The notes beneath the pieces were generated by a model. The model was not told where the DNA came from. It did not search any database and was given only the letters and a program-made list of their open reading frames with translations. A DNA stretch of 43,826 nt from an uncultured Christensenellaceae bacterium (lineage in GTDB: Bacteria > Bacillota > Clostridia > Christensenellales > Pumilibacteraceae). The stretch lies in contig CAJUNM010000016.1 in NCBI GenBank assembly GCA_910587805.1, positions 1 through 43,826 of the forward strand, read 5' to 3'. Below are positions 1-7,532 of the stretch, piece by piece (positions within the stretch are counted from its first letter, which is position 1; every line of letters starts with the position of its first letter). The position numbers and the translations under genes are program-made.

Positions 1-129
1 CTAATTCTCGTTCGCCTACGGCTTACCTAATATTCCCTATGGGAATTACGGTAACGCGTCGCTCCGTTTTTGCGCACCCAAATTCAAATTATCGGTATAT
101 AATATAGAAAGGCGGAAACCTATAAATTA
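1..129. other. Non-coding start of window
   Basis: No gene can be supported here. The only structure I see is a short hairpin, ATTCCC (32-37), loop TAT, GGGAAT (41-46), without a following T-run. A TATAAT at 98-103 has no acceptable -35 box 17 bp upstream. The stretch may be the 3' flank of a gene outside the window. Confidence 0.5.
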
Positions 130-366
130 AAATATATTGAATGAACGATAAAGTAACAATAAATCATAAAGAATTAGAAAAAACAAGCTTTGCTTGTAAC
201 GCACATATGAAAAATACATATAGTAAAAGCTGCAAATCTTCAACAAAGTGCAAAGAAATCGAAAAAACAAGCTTTGCTTGTAGTGCGGAAACAAAAACAA
301 ATATATTGAATGAACGGTAAAGTAACAATAAATCATAAAGAAATCGAAAAAATAAGCTTTGCTTGC
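130..366. repeat. AT-rich direct repeat, two full copies and one partial copy
   Basis: A unit of about 68 bp beginning AAATATATTGAATGAACG occurs at 130-197 and again at about 298-366. A partial copy with only the 3' half lies at 251-282. Each copy ends in a small inverted repeat, ACAAGC-TTT-GCTTGT (183-197 and 267-281; degraded to AAGC-TTT-GCTT in the last copy). On the minus strand this hairpin is followed by a run of T, so each unit resembles a weak intrinsic terminator for leftward transcription. The spacing is irregular and there are only three units, so it is not a CRISPR array. Its function is unknown. Confidence 0.75.
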
Positions 367-395
367 TTGATTTTTGTCGGGATATATGATAGAAT
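367..395 (+). promoter_or_regulatory. Sigma-A-type promoter for the NUDIX-asparaginase pair
   Basis: TTGATT (367-372), 17-bp spacer, TAGAAT (390-395), preceded by TGA (387-389) that fits an extended -10. The predicted start near 402 leaves about 30 nt before the NUDIX start codon, which has a GGGGAG ribosome-binding site at 420-425. Confidence 0.6.
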
Positions 396-432
396 AAATA
401 AAAAGCGATCGAATATACGGGGAGATTGCATC

Positions 433-1047
433 ATGTCACAGCTTATAGATAAAAACGGAAAAACGGAAGAACGCTTCTTACGCGAATACGACGTAACCCA
501 ATATTTCAGACCCTCGGTCACAGCCGATGCGGCGCTGTGCGTTCGCGACCGCGCCGACGGCGGCAAGATATTATTGATAGAGCGCGGCGGACACCCGTTT
601 ATAGGCATGTACGCATTCCCGGGCGGATTTACCGAAAAAGACGAGCCGTGCGAGCAAACCGCGGTGCGCGAGCTTGAGGAAGAAACGGGTATTTCGGGCG
701 TGCCGCTGCGTCAGCTCCTCGCCGTTTCCACGCCCGAGCGCGATCCGCGCTGGCGCAACATTACCGTTGTGTACTACGCGTTGCTCGACAAACCGATAAA
801 AGCCGTGGGCGGCGACGACGCGACCGCGGCGAAGTGGTTTGACTTTACCGTAAATGAAAACGGCGACGACGCGACTATTGTATTCGACTGCGTCGGCGAA
901 AAATTCGAGAGCAGACTGCGCGTCGTGCGCGACGCGTTCGGCGAAGTCGATATAAACAATACGGTAATTACCGAGCGCGGGAAAGCCGCGTTCGATCACG
1001 CAAAGATAGTGTACTGTCTGTTCGATAAAATAAGGAGTAAATCGTGA
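433..1047 (+). CDS. NUDIX hydrolase, ADP-ribose pyrophosphatase-like
   Basis: This 204-residue protein carries a complete Nudix box that fits G-x5-E-x7-REUxEExGU: it starts at the second Gly of FPGGF, with Glu after TEKD and the REL-EEETGI core. The fold hydrolyses a nucleoside diphosphate linked to another group, using Mg2+ held by the box glutamates. The PGGF lead-in and the length are typical of cytosolic ADP-ribose or NAD-related NUDIX enzymes, but the substrate cannot be read from sequence. I start at ATG 433 because it has a GGGGAG box and a promoter in the right place; the frame stays open upstream to 310, but that stretch lies in the AT-rich repeat. The stop overlaps the asparaginase start (GTGA), so the two are translationally coupled, perhaps in nucleotide and amino-acid salvage. 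Confidence 0.85.
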   Translation: MSQLIDKNGKTEERFLREYDVTQYFRPSVTADAALCVRDRADGGKILLIERGGHPFIGMYAFPGGFTEKDEPCEQTAVRELEEETGISGVPLRQLLAVSTPERDPRWRNITVVYYALLDKPIKAVGGDDATAAKWFDFTVNENGDDATIVFDCVGEKFESRLRVVRDAFGEVDINNTVITERGKAAFDHAKIVYCLFDKIRSKS

Positions 1048-1952
1048 ACATAGCGCTTGTTGCAACGGGCGGCACTATAGGCAGCCGCATAGACGATAAC
1101 GGAAGACTGAGTTTATCAGACGCGGCGACCGAGCAGATAGCATCTGTATTGGGCGCGTGCGGAGTTTTCGACCAATTCAAAATACAGAGCGAGCGGATGC
1201 GTATACCCGATCTTAACGCCATGCGCAAGGCGACTCAAGCCGCGCTCGATACCGCGCCCGACGCCGTGATAGTTTCGCACGGCACGGAAACGCTCGCGTA
1301 CTCGGCGGCGTATCTCTCGTACGCGTTTTGCTCGACTAAGATACCGATCGTGCTGTGCTCGGCGGATCTGCCGCTCACGGATCGCGACAGCAACGGCTTT
1401 GCTATACTCAATTCGGCGAAAACATTCGTGCAGAGCCGCAAGTCGGGGGTGTTCGTAGTCTGTAAAAACCCGGGGCTGTCGCCGAAGATACACCACGGCG
1501 CGAGGCTGTTGCCGTCGTTGATGTACGACGATTTTTTCAATTCGATAGGCGGCGGCGCGTTTTACGATACGGGACTTATGAGCGGCATGAACTTCGAGCT
1601 TGAACAGCGCAACGTGCCGATAATAACCCCGTACGTCGGAATGGATTACGGCTGTTACGATCTTTCGGGCTGCGCGGCGGCGGTGCATACGTCGTTTAGA
1701 TCGGGCACGGCGTGCGTGGACGATTTCAACGCGTTCGCGGAAAAGCATCCCGATACGCTCATGTTCTGGACGACGGGCAATTCCGAATACCGCGACGCGC
1801 TTGCGCCTAATATAATACAATGTGCGGGCATAACATCGGTCGCGCTGTACGTCAAACTCCTGATAGGGCTGAACAACGGCATAAAAGACCTTGCGAAGTT
1901 CGCCGCAAAAAACGCATGCGGAGAGATTGCGGAAGTCAAAAAATTTATATAG
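1044..1952 (+). CDS. ansA: L-asparaginase, type I-like
   Basis: Hydrolyses asparagine to aspartate and ammonia. The protein is 302 residues, a little shorter than the usual 320-350. The first catalytic motif is at the N-terminus (ATGGTIGS, residues 7-14) and the second is VSHGTETLAY, where the usual HGTDT has Glu for Asp, a conservative change also seen in other family members. No signal peptide is visible, so the enzyme should be cytosolic. The GTG start overlaps the NUDIX stop by 4 nt and has an AGGAG box at 1033-1037 inside the upstream gene. A strong terminator follows directly. Related amidohydrolases such as glutaminase-asparaginases or Glu-tRNA(Gln) amidotransferase GatD are less likely because the N-terminal extension of GatD is missing. 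Confidence 0.85.
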   Translation: MNIALVATGGTIGSRIDDNGRLSLSDAATEQIASVLGACGVFDQFKIQSERMRIPDLNAMRKATQAALDTAPDAVIVSHGTETLAYSAAYLSYAFCSTKIPIVLCSADLPLTDRDSNGFAILNSAKTFVQSRKSGVFVVCKNPGLSPKIHHGARLLPSLMYDDFFNSIGGGAFYDTGLMSGMNFELEQRNVPIITPYVGMDYGCYDLSGCAAAVHTSFRSGTACVDDFNAFAEKHPDTLMFWTTGNSEYRDALAPNIIQCAGITSVALYVKLLIGLNNGIKDLAKFAAKNACGEIAEVKKFI

Positions 1953-1962
1953 TATAATCACG

Positions 1963-1984
1963 AGAGCGCTTCGGCGCTCTTTTT
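1963..1984 (+). terminator. Intrinsic terminator after asparaginase
   Basis: AGAGCGC (1963-1969), TTCG tetraloop, GCGCTCT (1974-1980), then TTTT. Seven perfect pairs with a stable UUCG loop. Confidence 0.85.
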
Positions 1985-2009
1985 GTTGCGATAAAATTTT
2001 CGCTATTGC

Positions 2010-2038
2010 TTGTAATTTATATTTTATTGTGATAGAAT
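2010..2038 (+). promoter_or_regulatory. Sigma-A-type promoter for malQ
   Basis: TTGTAA (2010-2015), 17-bp spacer, TAGAAT (2033-2038), with TGA just before the -10 box (extended -10). The same -10 sequence and TGA occur in the NUDIX promoter. Confidence 0.6.
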
Positions 2039-2077
2039 AGAGAGGATCGAAAAACCGACAAAGGAAGAATATACGAA

Positions 2078-3526
2078 ATGAAACGTTGCGCGGGAATACT
2101 AATGCACATATCTTCGCTCGCGGGCAAGCGCGGAATCGGCTCGCTCGGTGCGGCGGCTTACGAGTTCGTGGATTTTTTGAATAGCGCGGGAATGTCGCTG
2201 TGGCAGGTGCTGCCGCTGTGCACCACGTCGTACGGCGATTCGCCGTATCAGTCACCGTCGGCGATAGCGGGCAATCCGTACTTTATCGATCTCGATAAGC
2301 TCGCGGCGGAAGGCTTGCTCAAATCGAACGAACTGCCCGAATACGCGGACGACGGGATCGATTATGCGGCGTTGTTTGCCGAGCGTTATTCTACGCTCGG
2401 GAAAGCATATAAAAGATTCGATAAAACCGACAGCGAATACGTTTCGTTCAAAACGGAAAACGCGTTCTGGCTCGACGATTACGCGCTGTTTTCGGCGATA
2501 AAGGAAGCGCGCGGCTATGCGCCTTGGGACACTTGGGAACTCGAACTCAAAACGCGCTCGGGCGGCATGAAAAAATTTATAAGCCGCGCAGAGTTCTATA
2601 AATTTTTGCAGTATGAGTTTTTCAAACAGTGGCGCGCGCTCAAAGCTTACGCCAACGCGCGCGGCGTGAAGATAATAGGCGACATGCCGATATACGTCGC
2701 GTACGATTCGGTCGACGTGTGGTCCGATCCGAAAATGTTTTTGCTTAATCCCGATCTGTCGCGTAAGTCGGCGGCGGGCGTTCCGCCGGATTATTTCTCC
2801 GCAGACGGACAGCTTTGGGGCAACCCGATTTACGATTGGGATTATATGAAAAGCACGGGGTACGATTGGTGGATAACGCGCATGCGCATGGCGCTCGAAC
2901 TTTACGACGTTGTGCGCATAGACCATTTCCGCGCGTTCGCCGATTACTACGCGATCCCCGCCGACCGCACGGACGCGCGGGTGGGCGAGTGGCGTATCGG
3001 TCCGGATAAGGAATTTTTCGATTGCGTGCGCGCCGCGCTCGGCGAGCCGGAGATAATCGCGGAAGACCTCGGAGAATTGCACGACTGCGTGCGCGAGCTT
3101 GTAAAAAACACCGGTTACCCCGGAATGAAAGTCATGCAGTTTGCGTTCGACGGCAATCCGAATAACGAATTCTATTATACCAACTATCCCGAAAATTGCG
3201 TGGCGTATTCGGGCACGCACGACAACAACACCACGCGCGGCTGGTTCGAGGCGTTGGACGACGGCGGCAAAGCGCTCGTGTGCAATACGCTCGGCTGCGA
3301 CGCAGCCGACGTTACGTCGACCGTTATAACTCGACTGTTCGAGTCCAAAGCCGATACCGTGATTATACCGATGCAGGACTTTTTGAATTTGCCCGCGTGC
3401 GCGCGCATGAACACGCCGTCGACGCTCGGCGGAAACTGGTCATGGCGATGCGCGGACGGCTATGCGGATGCGGCGGCAAATATACGCGCGCTTGCGGAGC
3501 GTACGGGAAGGCTCGCGACGCGTTGA
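2078..3526 (+). CDS. malQ: 4-alpha-glucanotransferase (amylomaltase, GH77)
   Basis: Transfers alpha-1,4-glucan segments between maltodextrins or glycogen chains in the cytosol. At 482 residues it has the normal length for a bacterial GH77 enzyme and lacks the N-terminal extension of the E. coli type. The GH77 opening is present (GILMHISSL near residue 7, then YGDSPYQSPS). The catalytic centre is clear: nucleophile Asp282 in VRIDHFRAF, acid/base Glu329 in IIAEDLG and the transition-state Asp382 in GTHDNNT. ATG 2078 has an AAAGGAAG box at 2061-2068. The gene stands alone between two terminators, so it does not share an operon with glycogen or maltose genes in this window. Confidence 0.95.
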   Translation: MKRCAGILMHISSLAGKRGIGSLGAAAYEFVDFLNSAGMSLWQVLPLCTTSYGDSPYQSPSAIAGNPYFIDLDKLAAEGLLKSNELPEYADDGIDYAALFAERYSTLGKAYKRFDKTDSEYVSFKTENAFWLDDYALFSAIKEARGYAPWDTWELELKTRSGGMKKFISRAEFYKFLQYEFFKQWRALKAYANARGVKIIGDMPIYVAYDSVDVWSDPKMFLLNPDLSRKSAAGVPPDYFSADGQLWGNPIYDWDYMKSTGYDWWITRMRMALELYDVVRIDHFRAFADYYAIPADRTDARVGEWRIGPDKEFFDCVRAALGEPEIIAEDLGELHDCVRELVKNTGYPGMKVMQFAFDGNPNNEFYYTNYPENCVAYSGTHDNNTTRGWFEALDDGGKALVCNTLGCDAADVTSTVITRLFESKADTVIIPMQDFLNLPACARMNTPSTLGGNWSWRCADGYADAAANIRALAERTGRLATR

Positions 3527-3543
3527 ATAATAAAAGCGAAATG

Positions 3544-3577
3544 AAAAACCGCTCGCCGAGATGTGCGAGCGGTTTTT
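3544..3577. terminator. Bidirectional terminator between malQ and the zinc-ribbon gene
   Basis: A perfect 13-bp inverted repeat: AAAAACCGCTCGC (3544-3556), 8-nt loop, GCGAGCGGTTTTT (3565-3577). The A-run and T-run at its ends let it serve malQ on the + strand and the convergent gene on the - strand. Confidence 0.9.
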
Positions 3578-3600
3578 AAGTCGATAGGCTTTATAATATA

Positions 3601-4107
3601 TTAAAGGTCTTCTTCCTCGTCTTCGTCGTCCTCTTCAAAATCGTTAGGGTCGACGTTGAAATCGAAATCGTCCGGTTCGTCGGATACCGATTCGATATCC
3701 TCTTCTTCCTCGTCCTCGTCGCCGAAGTCTTCGTCCTCTTCCAAAATTTCCTGCATGCCGTCGGGTATCTCTTCTTCCTCGTCTTCGTCGTCGAAAGGCT
3801 CCCAATCCTCCCCGTCGTCGGTAATCTCGCTCGATTCCTTTTCCTTTTCTTCCATTTCCTTCTTGCACTCGAAGCATATCTCCTCGTCGTCTGCGAGCAG
3901 GTTCACATGGCAAACGGGGCACAGTCTGTCGACTTGCGCTTCCTCCTCGTCGGGCAGCAGAGTGAACGACGAATCCATGCCGAGTTCCTTTTTGCAAACG
4001 GCGCAATACTTATCTTTTTTGTCGATATAATTGATCTCGCAGCGCGGGCACAAAATGTACACGGGGCGTTCGGCTTGATCTTTTGCGGTCTTGTCGGGTT
4101 TTTTCAT
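3601..4107 (-). CDS. Double zinc-ribbon protein with a highly acidic tail
   Basis: This 168-residue protein of unknown function has two treble-cysteine modules: C20-x2-C23 with C35-x2-C38, and C63-x2-C66 with C78-x2-C81. Each resembles a small zinc ribbon. From about residue 85 to the end the sequence is almost entirely Glu and Asp with a few aromatic and hydrophobic residues (DWEPFDDEDEEEE style). Such an arrangement suggests a protein that binds a basic partner or nucleic-acid-binding machinery, but I do not recognise the family. The start at 4107 has a GGAG box on the minus strand. It is convergent with malQ. The acidic tail resembles that of the RNA polymerase delta subunit in composition only; the zinc modules argue against delta. 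Confidence 0.75.
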   Translation of the reverse strand: MKKPDKTAKDQAERPVYILCPRCEINYIDKKDKYCAVCKKELGMDSSFTLLPDEEEAQVDRLCPVCHVNLLADDEEICFECKKEMEEKEKESSEITDDGEDWEPFDDEDEEEEIPDGMQEILEEDEDFGDEDEEEEDIESVSDEPDDFDFNVDPNDFEEDDEDEEEDL

Positions 4108-4369
4108 GATATTCTCCGATTGGTATTGTCACGCCCGATGTGAAATACAATGATCGAATTCAACGGGTAAAGACGCACATATTATATGCGTTTTCGACTG
4201 TTTTGTAAACTGTTTTGACCCCGTTTTCGAGAAAAATTAATAAATTTTTTCACAATGCCCGAAGACGTGTTTGCGCGAGGTATGTTTTTTGATTAGTTTG
4301 ACCATAATCGTACTCGAGCCGACCTCGTAAAAATTTATAAACGGTCGACATACGGCAAAGGAGACGAAC

Positions 4370-4603
4370 ATGCGTCCGAGAGCACAGAGCATAGAACAAG
4401 TCAAGCAGGCGATAGCCGAACTTAAAGGCAAATCGTTATCGGTGGCGGTCAACCGCGGCAGAAAAAAGATAGTGCGTATGCACGGAATGATCACGGATAC
4501 GTTCCCCGCGGTGTTTATGTTCCGCGCGGCGGCGGGCGATACGGTATCGTTTTCGTATTCCGACGTTATCTGCGGTGATATAAAGATAATACGAAACTCG
4601 TGA
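4370..4603 (+). CDS. veg: Veg protein (DUF1021)
   Basis: A 77-residue protein matching Veg in length and in its core (AIAELKGKSLSVAVNRGRKK, then R-MHG-I-DTFPAVF-V). In Bacillus subtilis Veg is abundant, promotes biofilm matrix expression, and its gene lies between yabG and ispE. The same neighbourhood is kept here, with ispE two genes downstream. ATG 4370 has an AAAGGAGA box at 4356-4363. The 262-nt upstream space contains a TTGACC at 4298-4303, but no well-spaced -10 box, so I do not call a promoter. A terminator with a GCAA tetraloop follows the gene. Confidence 0.9.
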   Translation: MRPRAQSIEQVKQAIAELKGKSLSVAVNRGRKKIVRMHGMITDTFPAVFMFRAAAGDTVSFSYSDVICGDIKIIRNS

Positions 4604-4631
4604 TCTTCGCGGTTATTCAGACTGCTATACG

Positions 4632-4658
4632 GCAAACGTCGCAAGGCGTTTGCTTTTT
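4632..4658 (+). terminator. Intrinsic terminator after veg
   Basis: GCAAACGTC (4632-4640), GCAA tetraloop of GNRA type, GGCGTTTGC (4645-4653), then TTTTT. Nine pairs including one G-U. Confidence 0.85.
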
Positions 4659-4681
4659 CTTTGAATTAAATTTTTTAATAC

Positions 4682-4710
4682 GCATATTCCGCGGCATACC
4701 GTCATACAAT
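4682..4710 (+). promoter_or_regulatory. Putative sigma-E promoter for the SPOCS/LysM coat gene
   Basis: GCATATTC (4682-4689), 13-bp spacer, CATACAAT (4703-4710). This agrees well with the mother-cell sigma-E consensus (-35 near KMATATTT, -10 near CATACAMT). The downstream product is a predicted mother-cell coat morphogenesis protein, so the promoter type and the product agree. Confidence 0.55.
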
Positions 4711-4741
4711 TTAGCGATAACATTATTGCAAGGAGGCGATT

Positions 4742-6238
4742 ATGCCCGAAAACAACAAAATCAAAAGTGACGAAATTTGCGCGATCGCGCGCGGACAGGC
4801 GGTAGTCGAGGCGCGACAAATGCTTGACGGCGATTGCAGAGTTCTTTCCGCGGCGGCTGTCGCCGACGTGCGCCCGAGCGAGGTTTTTGCGGGCGAAGCG
4901 CGCTATGCGGGCAAGGTCAAGTTCGACTGTCTGTTGATGTGCGAAGACGGGATCAGAGCAGTCGGCGCGGTTGCCGATTTTTCGGATAAGATAACGTCGT
5001 CGGCGATAAGCTCGGGGCTTAATCCGTTCATCACTGCGGAGATCGCCAACGTCGAAGCGACGATAGACGGCGGAACGCTCAAACTCGTGGCGGTGGTTGA
5101 CACCAATCTCACCGCGGCGGTGCATTGCGACTGCGAGTGCCTGTCCGAACCCGAACAAGGCATATATGTAGAGCGTCGCTCCATCGGGTATTGCACCGTA
5201 GTCGCCGAACAATCCGAAACGCTGTACTTGACCGATTCGGTGTCTAACGTAAAGCTCGGCGATAAGATAGAAATACTGTGCGCCACGAGCCGCGCCGTGA
5301 TAACGTCCGCCGAGTGCGGCGTGGACGACGTGAAACTCACGGGCGCTGTGTACACCGCGGTAGTGGCGCGCGGTGCGGACGGGCTTGCGTGCTCGTTCAA
5401 GCAAGTCACGCCTATAGTAAAGAGCGTGTCCGTGCCGGGCGCGCTGCCAGACGCGATAGCATATGCCGACGTATGCGTGACCGAAACCGTCGCTACGTCC
5501 GTATCCGATCCCGAGGGCGACAGAATAGATCTCGCGCTCACGGTAAGAGCGGATATCACAGTTGCCGTTCCCAATAAAACGGACGTTGTATGCGACGTGT
5601 TCTGCGCCGACAACGAGCTTGAAACCACGGCGTCCGAAGTGCGCGTATGCTTGCCCGAGCCTCAGATAACCGTGACGGATACCGTAGACGGACAGATCTC
5701 GCTCGATCCGAGCAAGCTCGCCGCGGATAACGTGTTGTGCATAGAGGGCGCGTTTTGTCAGATCGGCTCGGCAAAGATAGAGTCGGGCAGAGTGAACGTA
5801 GAGGGCTTGGTAGGCGGAGACATTGTGTATTATAACGCCGAAAACAACAAGACGGACAGTATTTCGTTCAGACTTCCGTTCTCGATGCCGCTTGCCGTTC
5901 ATACCGAGGCGAAGTCGGTAAGCCTTTGCGCAACGGTTACCGACGTTACGGTAAAGATACGGCGCGAATCGGTATTCGACGTAAAAGCCGAAGTCGCGTT
6001 TACGGCGAGACTTTACAGTTGCGACACGGTGTCGCTCGTTCAGTCGGTAAAACGCGGCGAGGCGATAGCGAGACCGGACGCTACGTTTATCGTGCACATA
6101 GCGAAACCCGGCGAAACGCTTTGGCAGGCGGCGAAAGCGCTGTGCTGCTCGCCCGATCGCGTGCTCGAACAAAACGATATATCAGCGCCGTATTCGGGCG
6201 GTGAAAAGCTCATCAATTTTTGCACGAGAGAAAGCTGA
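4742..6238 (+). CDS. SPOCS (DUF3794) and LysM spore coat protein, SipL-like
   Basis: A 498-residue protein made of repeated beta-rich SPOCS modules, with a C-terminal LysM domain at about residues 450-495 (FIVHIAKPGETLWQAAKA, then the VLEQNDI turn). The nearest characterised protein of this architecture is Clostridioides difficile SipL, which binds the coat ATPase SpoIVA and is needed for coat localisation. I infer a similar role in the mother cell. No signal peptide is present, as expected for a coat protein assembled from the mother-cell cytosol. ATG 4742 has a perfect AAGGAGG box at 4730-4736 and follows a sigma-E-like promoter. It lies between veg and ispE, where Bacillus has a small spore protein gene. 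Confidence 0.85.
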   Translation: MPENNKIKSDEICAIARGQAVVEARQMLDGDCRVLSAAAVADVRPSEVFAGEARYAGKVKFDCLLMCEDGIRAVGAVADFSDKITSSAISSGLNPFITAEIANVEATIDGGTLKLVAVVDTNLTAAVHCDCECLSEPEQGIYVERRSIGYCTVVAEQSETLYLTDSVSNVKLGDKIEILCATSRAVITSAECGVDDVKLTGAVYTAVVARGADGLACSFKQVTPIVKSVSVPGALPDAIAYADVCVTETVATSVSDPEGDRIDLALTVRADITVAVPNKTDVVCDVFCADNELETTASEVRVCLPEPQITVTDTVDGQISLDPSKLAADNVLCIEGAFCQIGSAKIESGRVNVEGLVGGDIVYYNAENNKTDSISFRLPFSMPLAVHTEAKSVSLCATVTDVTVKIRRESVFDVKAEVAFTARLYSCDTVSLVQSVKRGEAIARPDATFIVHIAKPGETLWQAAKALCCSPDRVLEQNDISAPYSGGEKLINFCTRES

Positions 6239-6259
6239 GATCGAACCGGAACTGACTCA

Positions 6260-6291
6260 TAAATAAAATATAAGGTAAATAAAATATAAGG
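6260..6291 (+). repeat. Tandem 16-bp duplication
   Basis: TAAATAAAATATAAGG occurs twice in direct, gapless tandem (6260-6275, 6276-6291) between the coat gene and its terminator-like hairpin. Probably a slippage duplication. Confidence 0.85.
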
Positions 6292-6318
6292 CGCGGCGCG
6301 TAACGGCGGCGCGCCTTT
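6288..6318 (+). terminator. Weak terminator-like hairpin after the coat gene
   Basis: AAGGCGCG (6288-6295) pairs with CGCGCCTT (6310-6317) around a GC-rich loop. Only three T residues follow, so termination may be partial. Confidence 0.5.
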
Positions 6319-6366
6319 ACGCTGTCGATAAACGTCGAATTTCCGAAATTAAAATCGAAACATCTA

Positions 6367-6395
6367 TTGACAAGGACTATGCAAAGTGTTATAAT
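6367..6395 (+). promoter_or_regulatory. Perfect-consensus promoter abutting ispE
   Basis: TTGACA (6367-6372), 17-bp spacer, TATAAT (6390-6395), with TGT as an extended -10. The -10 box ends 6 nt before the ispE ATG, so transcription should start at or within 1 nt of the start codon and give a leaderless mRNA. Confidence 0.8.
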
Positions 6396-6401
6396 TATCA
6401 T

Positions 6402-7277
6402 ATGGCAAAAAGTATAGTTTTACAAGCGTTCGCTAAAGCGAATTTGTCGCTGAATATCACCGGCGTGCAAGATGGTATGCACACGCTCGACAGCGTTATG
6501 ATGTCGCTCGATTCGTGCGATACCGTTACCGTTACCGAGCGTTCGGACACCGACATACGCGTCGCGTTTACCAACGCCGACATCGGTTCGGACAATACGG
6601 CACGCAAGGCGGCGTGCTTAGTCCAAAACGCCATAGGCGGAAACGGTTGGGATATAACTATCGAAAAAGGTATCCCTGTCGGCGCGGGATTGGGCGGTTC
6701 GAGTGCGGACGCCGCGGCGGTCTTGCGTGCGCTCGATCTGTTTTACCGCTTGCCGAAACGCGGAGCGGATATGCAAAAAATTGCGCTCGAGGTCGGTTCC
6801 GACGTGCCGTTCATGCTTACGGGCGGACTTGCGCGAGTGCGCGGCACAGGCGGCGACACGTTCTTTATGGAAAATAAGCTTAAATTATTTGCGGTGGGGC
6901 TTATGTCCGAGTCTGTTTCTACGGCGGCGGCGTATAAAGCGTTCGACGGGGAGTACCCGAGCCGCGAGTATGCGCCTACCGATAACGATAAACTGTGCGA
7001 ACTGTTGATGAACGGGGATAAAGATGCGGTGCGGCATTTTGCGAACGCGCTCGCCGTGCCTGCAACGCGGTTGTGCCCGAGTATAGACCGCGACACGAAA
7101 TTGCTCGAAAAGCAAGGCGCTGTCGCGTGCCTTACGGGTTCCGGCGGAATGACGCTCGGTTGGTTTACCGATCTCGGCAAATTCGCGAGCGCAGTCGATG
7201 CGCTTAAGTGCGAACGCGGAGTAAGCGTGTTCACTCACATCAAAACGGGCATATTGCACAAGTGGTTGGCGAAATGA
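6402..7277 (+). CDS. ispE: 4-diphosphocytidyl-2-C-methyl-D-erythritol kinase
   Basis: A GHMP-family kinase that phosphorylates CDP-methylerythritol in the MEP route to isoprenoids. The protein is 291 residues. The N-terminal motif AKANLSLNITG holds Lys12, and VGSDVPFM holds Asp134; these correspond to the catalytic Lys10 and Asp141 of the E. coli enzyme. The ATP-binding GHMP loop is PVGAGLGGSSADAAAV near residues 91-106, and LTGSGGMTLG is the third motif. The start must be ATG 6402 because Lys12 lies so close to the N-terminus. There is no Shine-Dalgarno before it, only the -10 box of a consensus promoter. The position after veg matches the Bacillus gene order. Confidence 0.95.
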   Translation: MAKSIVLQAFAKANLSLNITGVQDGMHTLDSVMMSLDSCDTVTVTERSDTDIRVAFTNADIGSDNTARKAACLVQNAIGGNGWDITIEKGIPVGAGLGGSSADAAAVLRALDLFYRLPKRGADMQKIALEVGSDVPFMLTGGLARVRGTGGDTFFMENKLKLFAVGLMSESVSTAAAYKAFDGEYPSREYAPTDNDKLCELLMNGDKDAVRHFANALAVPATRLCPSIDRDTKLLEKQGAVACLTGSGGMTLGWFTDLGKFASAVDALKCERGVSVFTHIKTGILHKWLAK

Positions 7278-7497
7278 TTGATTATTCGGGCGTTGTCTGT
7301 TCGGGCATGCGATCGAATAGTCGTATTATATAAAAAAGAGATAAAGAAATATCGACTTTATCGGCGGGGCGTTATGTCGCCGCAAACGTTAAATTCGGTA
7401 CGTGCTTCGCAGTCTGCGACATAACTTACGTGTGAGGGCGTAAGTTTATCCGTCGCCGCGCGGTGCGTTCCGATTTTTTTGTGCTTAAAATTCGATC
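7278..7497 (+). ncRNA. Structured spacer between ispE and spoIIR (candidate RNA element)
   Basis: No gene fits here, but several perfect inverted repeats do. GTTATGTCGC (7371-7380) pairs with GCGACATAAC (7416-7425) around a 35-nt loop. AACTTACG (7423-7430) pairs with CGTAAGTT (7439-7446) around TGTGAGGG. The two helices share the bases AAC at 7423-7425, so they compete at their edges. GATTATTCG just after ispE also pairs, with one wobble, with CGAATAGTC near 7313-7321. None is followed by a T-run. I cannot assign it to a known RNA family; it could equally be protein-binding DNA. Confidence 0.35.
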
Positions 7498-7526
7498 GTA
7501 TATATTTTTTTTATCGGGCAATAATC
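7498..7526 (+). promoter_or_regulatory. Putative sigma-F promoter for spoIIR
   Basis: GTATA (7498-7502), 14-bp spacer, GGCAATAATC (7517-7526). The sigma-F consensus is roughly GYATA, about 15 bp, GGNNANANTR; only the last base of the -10 box disagrees. In Bacillus, spoIIR is a sigma-F target, so promoter and gene fit. The -10 box ends 6 nt before the start codon. Confidence 0.6.
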
Positions 7527-7532
7527 GAGTGT

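Noticed and set aside
127..336. A 69-codon open frame on the minus strand, rich in Phe, Leu and Tyr
   Set aside because: It is a translation of the AT-rich direct repeat; the repeated peptide pieces follow the DNA repeat and there is no ribosome-binding site.
130..366. CRISPR array
   Set aside because: Only two full units and one half unit, irregular spacing, long repeats and no cas genes.
310..432. N-terminal extension of the NUDIX protein from an upstream ATG
   Set aside because: It runs through the AT-rich repeat and the predicted promoter, whereas ATG 433 has a ribosome-binding site.
1116..2255. Long antisense frames over the asparaginase and other genes (also 2252-3220, 20997-22289, 23118-24443, 30023-31222)
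   Set aside because: All are shadows of well-supported sense genes with the same Arg/His/Tyr-rich composition and no start signals.
4625..6172. A 515-codon open frame antisense to the coat protein gene
   Set aside because: High third-position GC in the sense gene removes stops on the other strand. The antisense protein is Arg/His/Tyr-rich and resembles no family; the sense frame has domains, a promoter and a ribosome-binding site.
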